Origin: Methanobrevibacter sp.
Lineage (GTDB): Archaea > Methanobacteriota > Methanobacteria > Methanobacteriales > Methanobacteriaceae
NCBI RefSeq assembly: GCF_017539065.1
Contig: NZ_JAFYHP010000015.1
Coordinates: 1 to 64,000, forward strand
Length of the DNA stretch: 64,000 nucleotides
Reading direction: 5' to 3'
Shown: piece after piece, positions 9,453 through 17,713 of the stretch
Layout: the number at the start of each line of letters is the position of its first letter
Numbering within the stretch: position 1 is the first letter of the stretch
The notes under the pieces: model-generated
What the model saw: the letters and a program-made list of their open reading frames with translations, nothing else
Database searches by the model: none
What the model was told of the DNA's origin: nothing
Position numbers and translations under genes: made by a program

Positions 9453-10325
9453 TTACAATTTTAATGTCGCTACTCTCGGTTCTACAAAACAGGAGGGCCT
9501 AATAGAGACTATTCTAACGCCACTGGCTCTTTGATTTCCAATATTTAAATAACAACCTAAAACAGTTGTTTTTCCCCCTAAACCTAATGGCCCAATACCT
9601 GTCTGGTTTAATCTGTCTGTTATTTCCCGTTCATACTGACTTTGGTTTACTAAATTCCCATAAGCAATGGATTTAAGGAGTAGTGAAGTTGCTTCATAAT
9701 GTGTCCTTCCGATTCCTATTGATGGAATTGAAGGGGTGCAACCCAACATTTTAAGGGATGATTCCAGCCATTCACAAGCGGTATTGATTACATTTTCAAA
9801 AGACCGCTTATGATAAACTCTGTAAGTCTTTGACCTGATTTCAGGACCTCCTCCTTCAAGCAGAAAGTGCAGATTCAAGGTATCTGGAGAAATATCCCTT
9901 TTATAAGTTGATTCATCATTAATGGTATCGATTAATATTGATGCATTGGCGAGTTTGCCGGGTTCATCATATAATCCTTTATTTTGCTCAATACGTTCTA
10001 ATTCATCACCTTTAACGGCCATTGGCCTGGCTGGGAGACTATTTAAACCTAAAGCTATTCCTTCATGAATCTGATTCAACAACTCTCCGGTGATTTGCCT
10101 TTCATCACCTATTTCAATTATTACATGAGGAATCCCAGTATCGTCACATAAAGGGAATCTGTTTTTTTGGGCGACCTGATAGTTTTCTAAAATCTGTGAT
10201 AAAGCCCAGCGGGCATTTTCATTGTCTTCATTGTCGATTGCATGCTTCAATGCATCATGCTTATCATCTGAAAGTGTGGTTGAAGCCTCAATTATGGCTT
10301 TAGAAATATCATTTAAAATATCCAT
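9453..10325 (-). CDS. Fumarase / tartrate dehydratase-type iron-sulfur hydratase, alpha subunit only
   Basis: 290 residues matching the alpha subunit of class I two-subunit hydro-lyases (fumarase, L-tartrate dehydratase, mesaconase). The three cysteine ligands of the [4Fe-4S] cluster are visible: Cys60 (CDDTG), Cys196 (GCTPSIPSIGIGRT) and Cys258 (LGCYLNIG). The ATG at 10325 is chosen over upstream in-frame ATGs because it follows the previous stop by four bases with a GAGTGAT ribosome site; earlier starts would lie inside the neighbouring gene. No beta subunit follows, which is odd: the beta part normally completes the active site. It could be encoded elsewhere in the genome. Confidence 0.85.
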   Translation of the reverse strand: MDILNDISKAIIEASTTLSDDKHDALKHAIDNEDNENARWALSQILENYQVAQKNRFPLCDDTGIPHVIIEIGDERQITGELLNQIHEGIALGLNSLPARPMAVKGDELERIEQNKGLYDEPGKLANASILIDTINDESTYKRDISPDTLNLHFLLEGGGPEIRSKTYRVYHKRSFENVINTACEWLESSLKMLGCTPSIPSIGIGRTHYEATSLLLKSIAYGNLVNQSQYEREITDRLNQTGIGPLGLGGKTTVLGCYLNIGNQRASGVRIVSIRPSCFVEPRVATLKL

Positions 10326-10329
10326 AGAA

Positions 10330-11232
10330 TCACTCAGGAACCGCCAAATCACTGGACTTATCCGGTGAAGCAATTGCATCAGGATAATATTCATCAATCA
10401 TCCTTTTGACTAGTTTCACCTGTTTAATACGGGCAATAGCTTCTGCTTCTGTTGTATCCCAATTATGGTTGGCTGCAACTGATCCTCCGGTTTTTAGGTA
10501 AACCGGCGCCGCCACCTTGATGAATTTCGGAACTTCATAATGCCTTATGAATCCTCCGGTTGATTTCGGATTTTCGGTGTGCAAGTCCAATGTCATGTCA
10601 CATGCATCCCTAATGGCTGCAATCATCGGAATTTGCAAATCACGAACGGGATTCAGTGAGTCCAATCCGGTTTCTTCAAGTAATTTTGCAGATCCTGGAT
10701 TTGAATGACCTGCATGAGCAGATAATTTAAAATGAACATTATTTGGAATTTCGGATTCCTCTCGCATTTTGCTTAGAACCCAAAGCAGACCCTCATCATA
10801 AAGCAATATTCCGCGAACTCCCAACCTGCATGCTCTCTTTACATCTTCAATTGCATAAACAAGATTATCATAACCTCTTAATCTATAACCAATTCTGCTT
10901 CCTTCTTTGGTATTGACAGTAGCTGAAGTATCGTATGTAGCCCTTGGACCTACTGCCAAAAACAATTCGCATCCATACTCCTTAGCCAAGCCAACCATTT
11001 CCATAATCTCTTCATCAGTTAACATCATTATTCCTTTTGTCTGTGTAACCCGATGAATGAAAATATCATTTTTGCCGGCTTCGTCGAGAAGCGCCTTCAT
11101 TGTTTTTGGAGATTGGATTCCCGGAACTTCAAAACGGAACTGGCCTCCATCATCAAATCTTTTGGAGGAGACATAATCCGCAGAAACCTCTTCAATACCT
11201 ATTTTTTTAAGGAATTTTTTTGTTTTTTCCAT
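10330..11232 (-). CDS. TIM-barrel protein distantly like U32 peptidases, function unknown
   Basis: 300 soluble residues with a beta/alpha-barrel pattern. It resembles proteins annotated as 'U32 peptidase' but is shorter, and I see no support for proteolysis. Notable conserved-looking segments are FHIR-like IFIHRVTQTKG, ILLYDEGLLW, LSAHAGHSNPG, LDLHTENPKSTGGF and AANHNWDTTEAEA; the several His and Asp/Glu residues could bind a metal or a carboxylate substrate. It lies between the PrpD-type dehydratase and the fumarase-type alpha subunit with gaps of about five bases, so it very probably acts on the same metabolite. Confidence 0.6.
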   Translation of the reverse strand: MEKTKKFLKKIGIEEVSADYVSSKRFDDGGQFRFEVPGIQSPKTMKALLDEAGKNDIFIHRVTQTKGIMMLTDEEIMEMVGLAKEYGCELFLAVGPRATYDTSATVNTKEGSRIGYRLRGYDNLVYAIEDVKRACRLGVRGILLYDEGLLWVLSKMREESEIPNNVHFKLSAHAGHSNPGSAKLLEETGLDSLNPVRDLQIPMIAAIRDACDMTLDLHTENPKSTGGFIRHYEVPKFIKVAAPVYLKTGGSVAANHNWDTTEAEAIARIKQVKLVKRMIDEYYPDAIASPDKSSDLAVPE

Positions 11233-11237
11233 AATAT

Positions 11238-12647
11238 CTACTCATTTAATTTGCGAACAACATATTTCATTGTATAATCTTCAAGTGAATCGATTACTGT
11301 CAGATTGCTAATATTATAATGTGGATTTAATCCTTTGAACTTGTCAATCAATTCTTTTAGCTGGAATGGATTTTCATAATCTCCCTTTGGAAGAAAAGTA
11401 ATGTTCTGGAAAATTCCATTTCTAAAGCTTTTGTCTAATTTAATAACGACATTTGACGGCCTTCTTTCGGGATACAATTCATTTAATTTATCATCTTCGA
11501 CAATTATCATGTGGTCAACTATATGTTTGATGCTTTTTACCTTATCCACAGTCGAATAATTTTCCAAAAGACCGAATTCCATTAGCTGATTAATGTCATC
11601 GACACTTACTTCTCCAACAACCAATGAAATTGCAACGGCATAAGGAAGGCTTTGCCTCAACTCTTCAATATTTTTGGGATTGAAATTGTTGTGTTCCGCC
11701 GCAACGGAATACGTCTTGATGGCCACATTCTGGATATGGTTATATTCATCTCCTATACTTGCCTTTAGCTTTAATGCCGTATCTATTGATGAATGCAGGT
11801 GTCTGCAGAATGGGTATTTTTTAAAGTAAATATCTCTAACCCTCACTTTTCCAACATCTTTCAAGATATTGTCAAATGAGAAATCTTCCTGCTTAAAGTC
11901 ATCGCCGCCAACAACCATGGTTTTTAAAAATCCTTCGTTACCTTCAAAAATGGTTCCGCTTCCAGTAAAACCGTTTCTTGCAAGATATGCTGATAAAATT
12001 CCATTATAAACGGCTTTTCCAACATGCAATGATTTTCCCATTGATCCGCCATGGTCTGATTCCAACAACCCCGCCGCCTGAGTTCCACATAACCCTAAAG
12101 CGTTCAGTATTTGATTTTCATCAAGTTTCAACAATTTGGAAGCGACACTGCCCGCCACAAATGTGCCTATTGTTCCGGTAGTGTGGAATCCTTTGTTCCT
12201 GTGTTCGGGATTGACGATTTTACCTAAAAGAATGCCTATTTCATAGCCTACCATGACAGCTTCTATGAATTCCCTTCCTGTCAAATCATAAGCTTCAGAA
12301 ATTGCCAGAGCTGTTGGGAAGATGACAGAACCTAAGTGAATCTGGGCTCCTCTGTGACCGTCATCCAATTCCAATACATGTGCAGAAACTCCATTTACCA
12401 ATCCTGCATTCAGAACATCTGTTTTCACACCAGTTCCAATTATGGATGCCTCCAGATTTGAATTAGAGATTCCATGAAATATTTCTCCAACAGTGTTTAG
12501 TGCTATTGTTGGAGCTTCTTCGGCCATGCCCCTATAAGTTACACCGAAAAAGTCTAGAAATGCTGCTTTTACCGTAGCGATTGATTCTGAAGTTGCTTGT
12601 TCATAGCGATAGTTTGAAATAAATTTAGAAATATTTTGTAAAAACAT
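11238..12647 (-). CDS. MmgE/PrpD-family dehydratase
   Basis: 469 residues, the normal length of MmgE/PrpD proteins, which include 2-methylcitrate dehydratase, cis-aconitate decarboxylase and iminodisuccinate epimerase. Family blocks are clear: DFFGVTYRGMAEEAP near 30, ELDDGHRGAQIHLGSVIFP near 95, GYEIGILLGK, GFHTTGTIGTF, SDHGGSMGKSLHVGKA and the late KKYPFCRHLHSSIDTALK. The ATG follows a GGTGGG ribosome site. It heads three tightly spaced genes (PrpD, TIM-barrel, fumarase alpha). The exact substrate cannot be read from the sequence; a hydroxylated tricarboxylate is the default guess. Confidence 0.88.
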   Translation of the reverse strand: MFLQNISKFISNYRYEQATSESIATVKAAFLDFFGVTYRGMAEEAPTIALNTVGEIFHGISNSNLEASIIGTGVKTDVLNAGLVNGVSAHVLELDDGHRGAQIHLGSVIFPTALAISEAYDLTGREFIEAVMVGYEIGILLGKIVNPEHRNKGFHTTGTIGTFVAGSVASKLLKLDENQILNALGLCGTQAAGLLESDHGGSMGKSLHVGKAVYNGILSAYLARNGFTGSGTIFEGNEGFLKTMVVGGDDFKQEDFSFDNILKDVGKVRVRDIYFKKYPFCRHLHSSIDTALKLKASIGDEYNHIQNVAIKTYSVAAEHNNFNPKNIEELRQSLPYAVAISLVVGEVSVDDINQLMEFGLLENYSTVDKVKSIKHIVDHMIIVEDDKLNELYPERRPSNVVIKLDKSFRNGIFQNITFLPKGDYENPFQLKELIDKFKGLNPHYNISNLTVIDSLEDYTMKYVVRKLNE

Positions 12648-12716
12648 ACCCCACCTATAATATATCTATGTAAAAAGTAGTATTAAATAGTTAAGATTAT
12701 AATTAAAAAAGTTAAT

Positions 12717-13208
12717 TTAAACAGCTGGAACACCGGTTAAAACAAGTACGATGTGTGCTACAATAGCTGCTCCATAATAGGTTGCTGCAATAACTAAAAC
12801 AGTAATGACAATTGCTCTCCAACCTAATGCCTTAAATTCATCCCAGCTTTTACCCATTCCAATACCAACATATGCTAAAAATACGGTTACTATGGCTAAA
12901 AGTTCGATTTGAGAAACATATTTTAGAACGAACTCTGAAGTAGGCATGCCTGGGAAAGCCACGATAATACCGATTACGCTTATGTATAGAATTGAAGAAA
13001 TGTCCAATGGCACGTATCTTTCCAGCCATACTCCTATAAGGGTTATGAAAGACAATATGGCCATCCCAATTAATGAACCTTCAATAGGATGATGATAACC
13101 CAAGAAATTACCGACTGCGGTTATGACTGAAAATATGAATAACAATAAAATCCAATTGAAAATACCATGAACTGATACGTTTTCAGAGCTGTCAATCAAA
13201 TCAGGCAT
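12717..13208 (-). CDS. Membrane protein, second part of a DUF3100-associated pair
   Basis: 163 residues with about five hydrophobic helices and little else, no known motif. The ATG at 13208 follows GGAGGA at the end of the upstream DUF3100-like gene and overlaps it by eight bases, so the two are translationally coupled and probably form one membrane complex. Two further in-frame starts upstream lie within that ribosome site. A carboxylate transporter role is inferred only from the neighbouring enzymes. Confidence 0.6.
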   Translation of the reverse strand: MPDLIDSSENVSVHGIFNWILLLFIFSVITAVGNFLGYHHPIEGSLIGMAILSFITLIGVWLERYVPLDISSILYISVIGIIVAFPGMPTSEFVLKYVSQIELLAIVTVFLAYVGIGMGKSWDEFKALGWRAIVITVLVIAATYYGAAIVAHIVLVLTGVPAV

Positions 13209-14109
13209 TATTATCATCCTCCTTCTCCGGCATTATTGAATCTCTTCCAATTTTAGGTTCTAACCAATCATATACTCTTTCTGTTAACGGAAGTGCTATA
13301 AATATTACAATATATATTCCAACACAGAATGATAATAAATTACTGAATCCTGCAAATGCTTCAATTTGAGTTTCCATTCCTGGAAATGCCGCCAAAGTAG
13401 GGCCAATAGCTGCAGCATTCATACTGGCACTGCCCACCCCACTTGCCATCGCAAATGCGTATGGGTGTAGTGGTAAGAAGGATAGTGAAAATGTTACTAA
13501 AAAACTGATAAATATTGTACCGATAACAGTACCGATAATGAATATCGCAAATACCCCTCTTGATTCAGGGGAGTTAAATCCATATTTATCAACAACAACA
13601 GCAACGTTCGGTTCCCTACCAATGGAATTTGTCATACCAATTGCTTCTTTTTTGAATCCTAAAAGCAATGCAATTGGAAGTACCAAAATTGTTGCCAAGT
13701 GCCCGATTTCCTGTAATATTAAAGCGGGACCCATTTCAAAAATCAAACCGATTGACTGTCCACTAGAAATAGCTAATTTTGCAATCAAAACACCAATGAA
13801 AAGCATCATAGCCCCTTCAGCAATACGGGCTTGCTTTCTATGAATCCATTTGATCGGTTTGATTAGATAAAAAGCAAGGCCTAAAATAATAGTATAAATC
13901 AAAGGCATTATTGTAATTGCAACATCTTTGGTGATAGGAATTTTAATTGTACCTATTAACTCTGCAATAATTACTAAAACAAGAACAGTTCCGTGTAAAC
14001 GAACATCTCTCCATGGATTTCTTTTTAAAATACGTTTATCCGTTTTTTCACGGTAAATATGTTCAACATGCGTGTCTGGTTTTTTATCAGGAATAATAAT
14101 CCACTCCAA
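13201..14109 (-). CDS. DUF3100-like multi-pass membrane protein, candidate organic-acid transporter
   Basis: 302 residues with about eight membrane helices after a basic cytoplasmic N-terminus. A central loop holds IGREPNVAVVVDKYGFNSPESRG, and a later Gly/Ala/Ser-rich stretch (ASGVGSASMNAAAIGPTLAA) looks like a substrate-contact segment of a transporter. I assign it to the DUF3100 family from memory of this pattern. The first in-frame start is TTG at 14109, but a GGAGTGGAT site lies right there and the next codons are three ATT codons; no ATG is available nearby, so the true start is uncertain. First gene of the carboxylic-acid cluster. Confidence 0.65.
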   Translation of the reverse strand: MEWIIIPDKKPDTHVEHIYREKTDKRILKRNPWRDVRLHGTVLVLVIIAELIGTIKIPITKDVAITIMPLIYTIILGLAFYLIKPIKWIHRKQARIAEGAMMLFIGVLIAKLAISSGQSIGLIFEMGPALILQEIGHLATILVLPIALLLGFKKEAIGMTNSIGREPNVAVVVDKYGFNSPESRGVFAIFIIGTVIGTIFISFLVTFSLSFLPLHPYAFAMASGVGSASMNAAAIGPTLAAFPGMETQIEAFAGFSNLLSFCVGIYIVIFIALPLTERVYDWLEPKIGRDSIMPEKEDDNNA

Positions 14110-14271
14110 GCATTATTTATTGCAGTATTAATTCTTACAGTATACATATTATTTTTCAAAACATTATATATAAATTAATAGCATTCAATCGCTAAAAATT
14201 CACCAAATAGGAATAAAATATAGTAATAATTTTCACTAAATACGAAAAAAATGAAGGTTTTTATTGAAAAA

Positions 14272-15531
14272 TTAGAAACGGCAAAGTGGTTTGGACAAAT
14301 GTCTCCTAGCTGAAACCGGAGTTTCATAAAACTTAGAATTTTTTAAACTGCGATGAATTTTTTCGGGAACCTTTTCATTAGATTCTATCTTATTTCCGCA
14401 TTTTTTGCATTTAAAACCTTTATCTTTACCTGCTGAAGTCATTCTTTTTCCACATTTACATACAGGGTTTTTATATTCAACTTCATTTAATTTTATAACT
14501 TGGAATTTCTCAACATTAAAAGTATTCTGCTCACCAATTCCGCCATACACCTTAATAATGTCACCAGGCATTAAATAAGAAACTATTTTTCTAAAGTTTT
14601 TAGTTGGCTCATATGCTCCGCATTCGATTTCCCCTGATTCATCTTGAATATAAAAGAACATATGCCCCCCATCAATGATTGTAGGTTTGTTTTTCACCTC
14701 TCCACATACACAATAACATCCAAACTGTTTCATATCTGAAATTTTAGATGCTTTTTGGATATGCATATCAGTATGTTGATTAGTCTTAAAAATACACCAA
14801 TCATCTATCGGTTCAGCTACTTTAACTATGCTTTTTGCTTCTTTTAAAACTTCAGGAGTATTTGATCTGATTCCATATAAAACAGGACACGGTGTTTTTG
14901 GTTCTATTGCAATATATCCTTCAGAGTAATCAATATTTTCAAAAGTATCCGGGAAAGTTTTTTTATCCATTTCATACACGGATTCATAATCAATTTGGCG
15001 TTTAGTTCCAAAGTTTTCAGGTGCCCTGTAAGCAAGCAATTCATAAGTAAAATCAGATAAAGGCAGACTGATTGCTGCAATAGACCCAATTATTCCTCTT
15101 CCCTTCTTGAATTTATGAATTTCACATCCAACAGATTTTCCAAACTTTTCAGCCTCATCGATTGTTATAAATTCATAGATGGCTCTGAATGCATAATCTT
15201 CCATTTCCTTTGTGATTTCACCATCATAAAAGACTACACCGGGATTTGTATTATCGCAGTCAAACATTGATAGTTTTTCAACAGATTCCAAAACAATTTC
15301 CTTTGCCAAACTAACTTTAGAATCATTTAGTATTTTTAAGGCCACACCTCCATTTCCACGAGTTTTATGCCTAGCGAAAGGATTCAATCTTATTAATCTA
15401 GGATAATCCATTAATTCAATCCCATTCTCCTTGAATTCATTGATAATTTGGCTTGCAAGATATGTTGTGCACATTCCATCTGGAGAATCTGTATCATCTA
15501 TTCCAATGTATAAATATTTAATCAAAATCAC
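14272..15531 (-). CDS. tiaS: tRNA(Ile2) 2-agmatinylcytidine synthetase
   Basis: Adds agmatine to C34 of the tRNA-Ile2 anticodon with ATP so that it reads AUA only; essential in archaea. The family start YIGIDDTDSPDGMCTTYLA is at the N-terminus, the catalytic body runs to about 280, an OB-fold follows (GDIIKVYGGIG), and a zinc ribbon closes it (CKCGKRM ... CKKCG near 355-385). The GTG at 15531 lies inside the GGTGAT ribosome site. Counting from that site, ATT at 15522 (giving MKYLYIGIDDTDS) fits both spacing and the usual family length; TTG at 15525 is the other choice. Confidence 0.93.
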   Translation of the reverse strand: MILIKYLYIGIDDTDSPDGMCTTYLASQIINEFKENGIELMDYPRLIRLNPFARHKTRGNGGVALKILNDSKVSLAKEIVLESVEKLSMFDCDNTNPGVVFYDGEITKEMEDYAFRAIYEFITIDEAEKFGKSVGCEIHKFKKGRGIIGSIAAISLPLSDFTYELLAYRAPENFGTKRQIDYESVYEMDKKTFPDTFENIDYSEGYIAIEPKTPCPVLYGIRSNTPEVLKEAKSIVKVAEPIDDWCIFKTNQHTDMHIQKASKISDMKQFGCYCVCGEVKNKPTIIDGGHMFFYIQDESGEIECGAYEPTKNFRKIVSYLMPGDIIKVYGGIGEQNTFNVEKFQVIKLNEVEYKNPVCKCGKRMTSAGKDKGFKCKKCGNKIESNEKVPEKIHRSLKNSKFYETPVSARRHLSKPLCRF

Positions 15532-15586
15532 CTACTAAAATATATTTAATGTTAAATTAATATATAGTTTAAGAGAGGTATTTACA

Positions 15587-16519
15587 ATGTTAACTCGAAG
15601 TCAACTTTTGCACAATATTGAAAACTTATTAACCTCAAATGGTTTTAGAACCTCGGATATTTATGAACAGGGTTCTTTTGATATTGTAGCTAGAAAAAAC
15701 TTACAAATTTTACTTCTGAAAACGTTTCTAAACATTGACAGCATTAACGAGCACAATGCTCATGAAATGAAACAATTAGCCAACATATTCCTCGCTTCCC
15801 CAATCATAATCGGTGAAAGGTCAAGGAATGGTTATTTAGAAGAAGGAGTAATTTATGAAAGATATGAGATTCCTACAATTGGCTTCGATACCTTAAAAAA
15901 TATGATTGCATATGGAGAATACCCTGAAATCTTAGCAGACCGCGGAGGATACTTCGTTAAAATTGACGGGAATATTATTAAGCAATACCGTGAAGAATAT
16001 TCAATGTCACTTAAAGATTTAGCAAGCCTCGCGCATGTGTCACGTGCTACAATGTATAAATATGAAAACGGGATTGTTAGAGCGAATACGGAAACCGCAA
16101 TGATTTTAGAAGAAATCTTAAATACAAAAGTGACATTAGATATCGATTTGTTAAAACAACCCCAAAAGGAAAACATTGAATATACCGATGATGTTAATGA
16201 CTTATCAAAACTCGGATATGGAGTAATATCAACAAATAAAAGTCCTTTTGATGCAGTCGCTAAAATGAAAAGTTCTGATAAACATTCGCCGTTAATGGCA
16301 AATGTTGAGAAAAATCGGACGGAAAAAACTCTAAAACGAATGGCGATTCCTTTAAAAGATTTATCCATGGTTACAACATCAGAACCTGTTTTTATAATTA
16401 ATAATGACAAAATAAAAGAATCCCTTGGAACCATTCCAGTTATTAAATCCTGGGAATTAAAAGAATTTGAAAATTCAAAAGAATTATTGAAGATGATTAA
16501 AGAGAGAAAAGAAAATTAA
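15587..16519 (+). CDS. Archaeal HTH-type transcriptional regulator (COG1395-like)
   Basis: 310 residues. The N-terminal ~120 residues resemble the restriction-endonuclease-like sensor part of this archaeal family. A classical Cro/CI-type helix-turn-helix follows at about 140-175 (SMSLKDLASLAHVSRATMYK), and a C-terminal region of about 100 residues is of unknown role. It begins with AGAGAGGT and ATG and shares a divergent 55-base promoter region with tiaS. The next gene starts ten bases after its stop. Target genes are unknown. Confidence 0.85.
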   Translation: MLTRSQLLHNIENLLTSNGFRTSDIYEQGSFDIVARKNLQILLLKTFLNIDSINEHNAHEMKQLANIFLASPIIIGERSRNGYLEEGVIYERYEIPTIGFDTLKNMIAYGEYPEILADRGGYFVKIDGNIIKQYREEYSMSLKDLASLAHVSRATMYKYENGIVRANTETAMILEEILNTKVTLDIDLLKQPQKENIEYTDDVNDLSKLGYGVISTNKSPFDAVAKMKSSDKHSPLMANVEKNRTEKTLKRMAIPLKDLSMVTTSEPVFIINNDKIKESLGTIPVIKSWELKEFENSKELLKMIKERKEN

Positions 16520-16528
16520 AGTGGTAAT

Positions 16529-16915
16529 ATGGAAAACTTACAAATAACTGACATGGAAAATTATCCAATCAAATGGGTTTGTAACTTCAAAGGCCAAAAA
16601 GCTATTGGAATATGTGGAAAAACACAAAAAATAGCGATGTTTGCTTCCGATGAACGTGTTTCAAGAATACTTGACGATATTGTTATAGGAACCGATGAAG
16701 AGCAGGAAGGTTACGGCTGTGAAGAAAAGGACAGATGTTGCAATTTCGAATGCGAACTTTGTGAAATCTCACCAAGACAATATTTGCAAATTACCGGTAA
16801 AAAACCATCCAATAAAAATATAAAAGATTTAATTAACGGATTGGCTGATTTAAACCAATCACTTGAAGAAGATGGATACATTCCATTTGAAGAATATGAA
16901 GTTGTAAAACTTTAA
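16529..16915 (+). CDS. Cysteine-rich small protein, possible metal or Fe-S binder
   Basis: 128 residues with seven cysteines, at 18, 29, 64, 70, 71, 75 and 78. The later five form a tight cluster (GCEEKDRCCNFECELCEIS). No membrane segment and no family was recognised. It follows the HTH regulator by ten bases with its own ribosome site (GTGGT), suggesting one transcript and possibly a role as sensor or partner. Its stop overlaps the convergent gene at 16912 by four bases. Confidence 0.6.
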   Translation: MENLQITDMENYPIKWVCNFKGQKAIGICGKTQKIAMFASDERVSRILDDIVIGTDEEQEGYGCEEKDRCCNFECELCEISPRQYLQITGKKPSNKNIKDLINGLADLNQSLEEDGYIPFEEYEVVKL

Positions 16916-17706
16916 TATTCTTTTAACAATTCAAAGTCTTCACGAGCTTCCTCTACTTTAGCAACGCCCATGCAAATCGCATCTACAAAATCAACATTTT
17001 TATAAAATGTAAATGCCTCTTTTGGTTTTAAGACGCCCGCTGCGAGTATCCTTGTGGCAATGATTTTCTTATTTAAACTAACTATTTTTTCTATGAATTC
17101 TTGTCTTTGAGAAGCATTAAAGGCACTGATATCCATCATATAGGATAAACTGTTATACGGAATCATATAAAAATCGAATAAATCCATGTCCAAATTATCA
17201 GCCAGCAAATCTGATGTTCTTGATGGAAATGCTGTGGAAAGGCCTGAAAGTGATCCGGCATCTTTGATTCCATTTAGAATTTTTGAAGTTAACCTCCAAT
17301 CATATGCATCGGTTATAAATTCATCAACAATCATTAAAGGACAATCATATTGGCTGAATAATTCAATGTCCTCATCCCAGTCAACTTCTTTTGCAACTTC
17401 ATAATTCGGATTCAAATAATCGACATCGCTTTTACCGATTGTTGCAATTACTTTCATTTCACAGCCTTCAGATACAGCAATATCATAAGCTTCAAGTAAT
17501 TTAGAATCATTGACTAAGTTAATGGCTCTTACACCTTGATTATAGGCTTCTACAATAACTTCAGAAGCATTTTGAGGATTGTTATATAAATCATCTAAGT
17601 AGAGTCTTGATCTGTGGCCATAGTACAGTTCGGCCATGAATGGACCATACCCTAAAATACACTGCGGAATTACTTTTCCTTTATACTCAAAATCCTCAAA
17701 AAACAT
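16912..17706 (-). CDS. Predicted TIM-barrel protein, aldo/keto-reductase-like, unknown function
   Basis: 264 soluble residues with a beta/alpha-barrel rhythm (VIVEAYNQGVRAINLVND, MKVIATIGKS, DFYMIPYNS, IIATRILAAGVLKP). The final part (VDAICMGVAKVEEAREDF) resembles the C-terminal end of aldo/keto reductases, but the catalytic tetrad is not evident. The ATG at 17706 with GGATT is preferred to an upstream start that would overlap the YbjQ-like gene. The two genes are probably cotranscribed. Confidence 0.6.
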   Translation of the reverse strand: MFFEDFEYKGKVIPQCILGYGPFMAELYYGHRSRLYLDDLYNNPQNASEVIVEAYNQGVRAINLVNDSKLLEAYDIAVSEGCEMKVIATIGKSDVDYLNPNYEVAKEVDWDEDIELFSQYDCPLMIVDEFITDAYDWRLTSKILNGIKDAGSLSGLSTAFPSRTSDLLADNLDMDLFDFYMIPYNSLSYMMDISAFNASQRQEFIEKIVSLNKKIIATRILAAGVLKPKEAFTFYKNVDFVDAICMGVAKVEEAREDFELLKEY

Positions 17707-17713
17707 ATTAATC

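Noticed and set aside
10326-10397. 24-residue extension of the fumarase alpha gene
   Set aside because: It overlaps the end of the TIM-barrel gene and lacks a ribosome site, while ATG 10325 has one.
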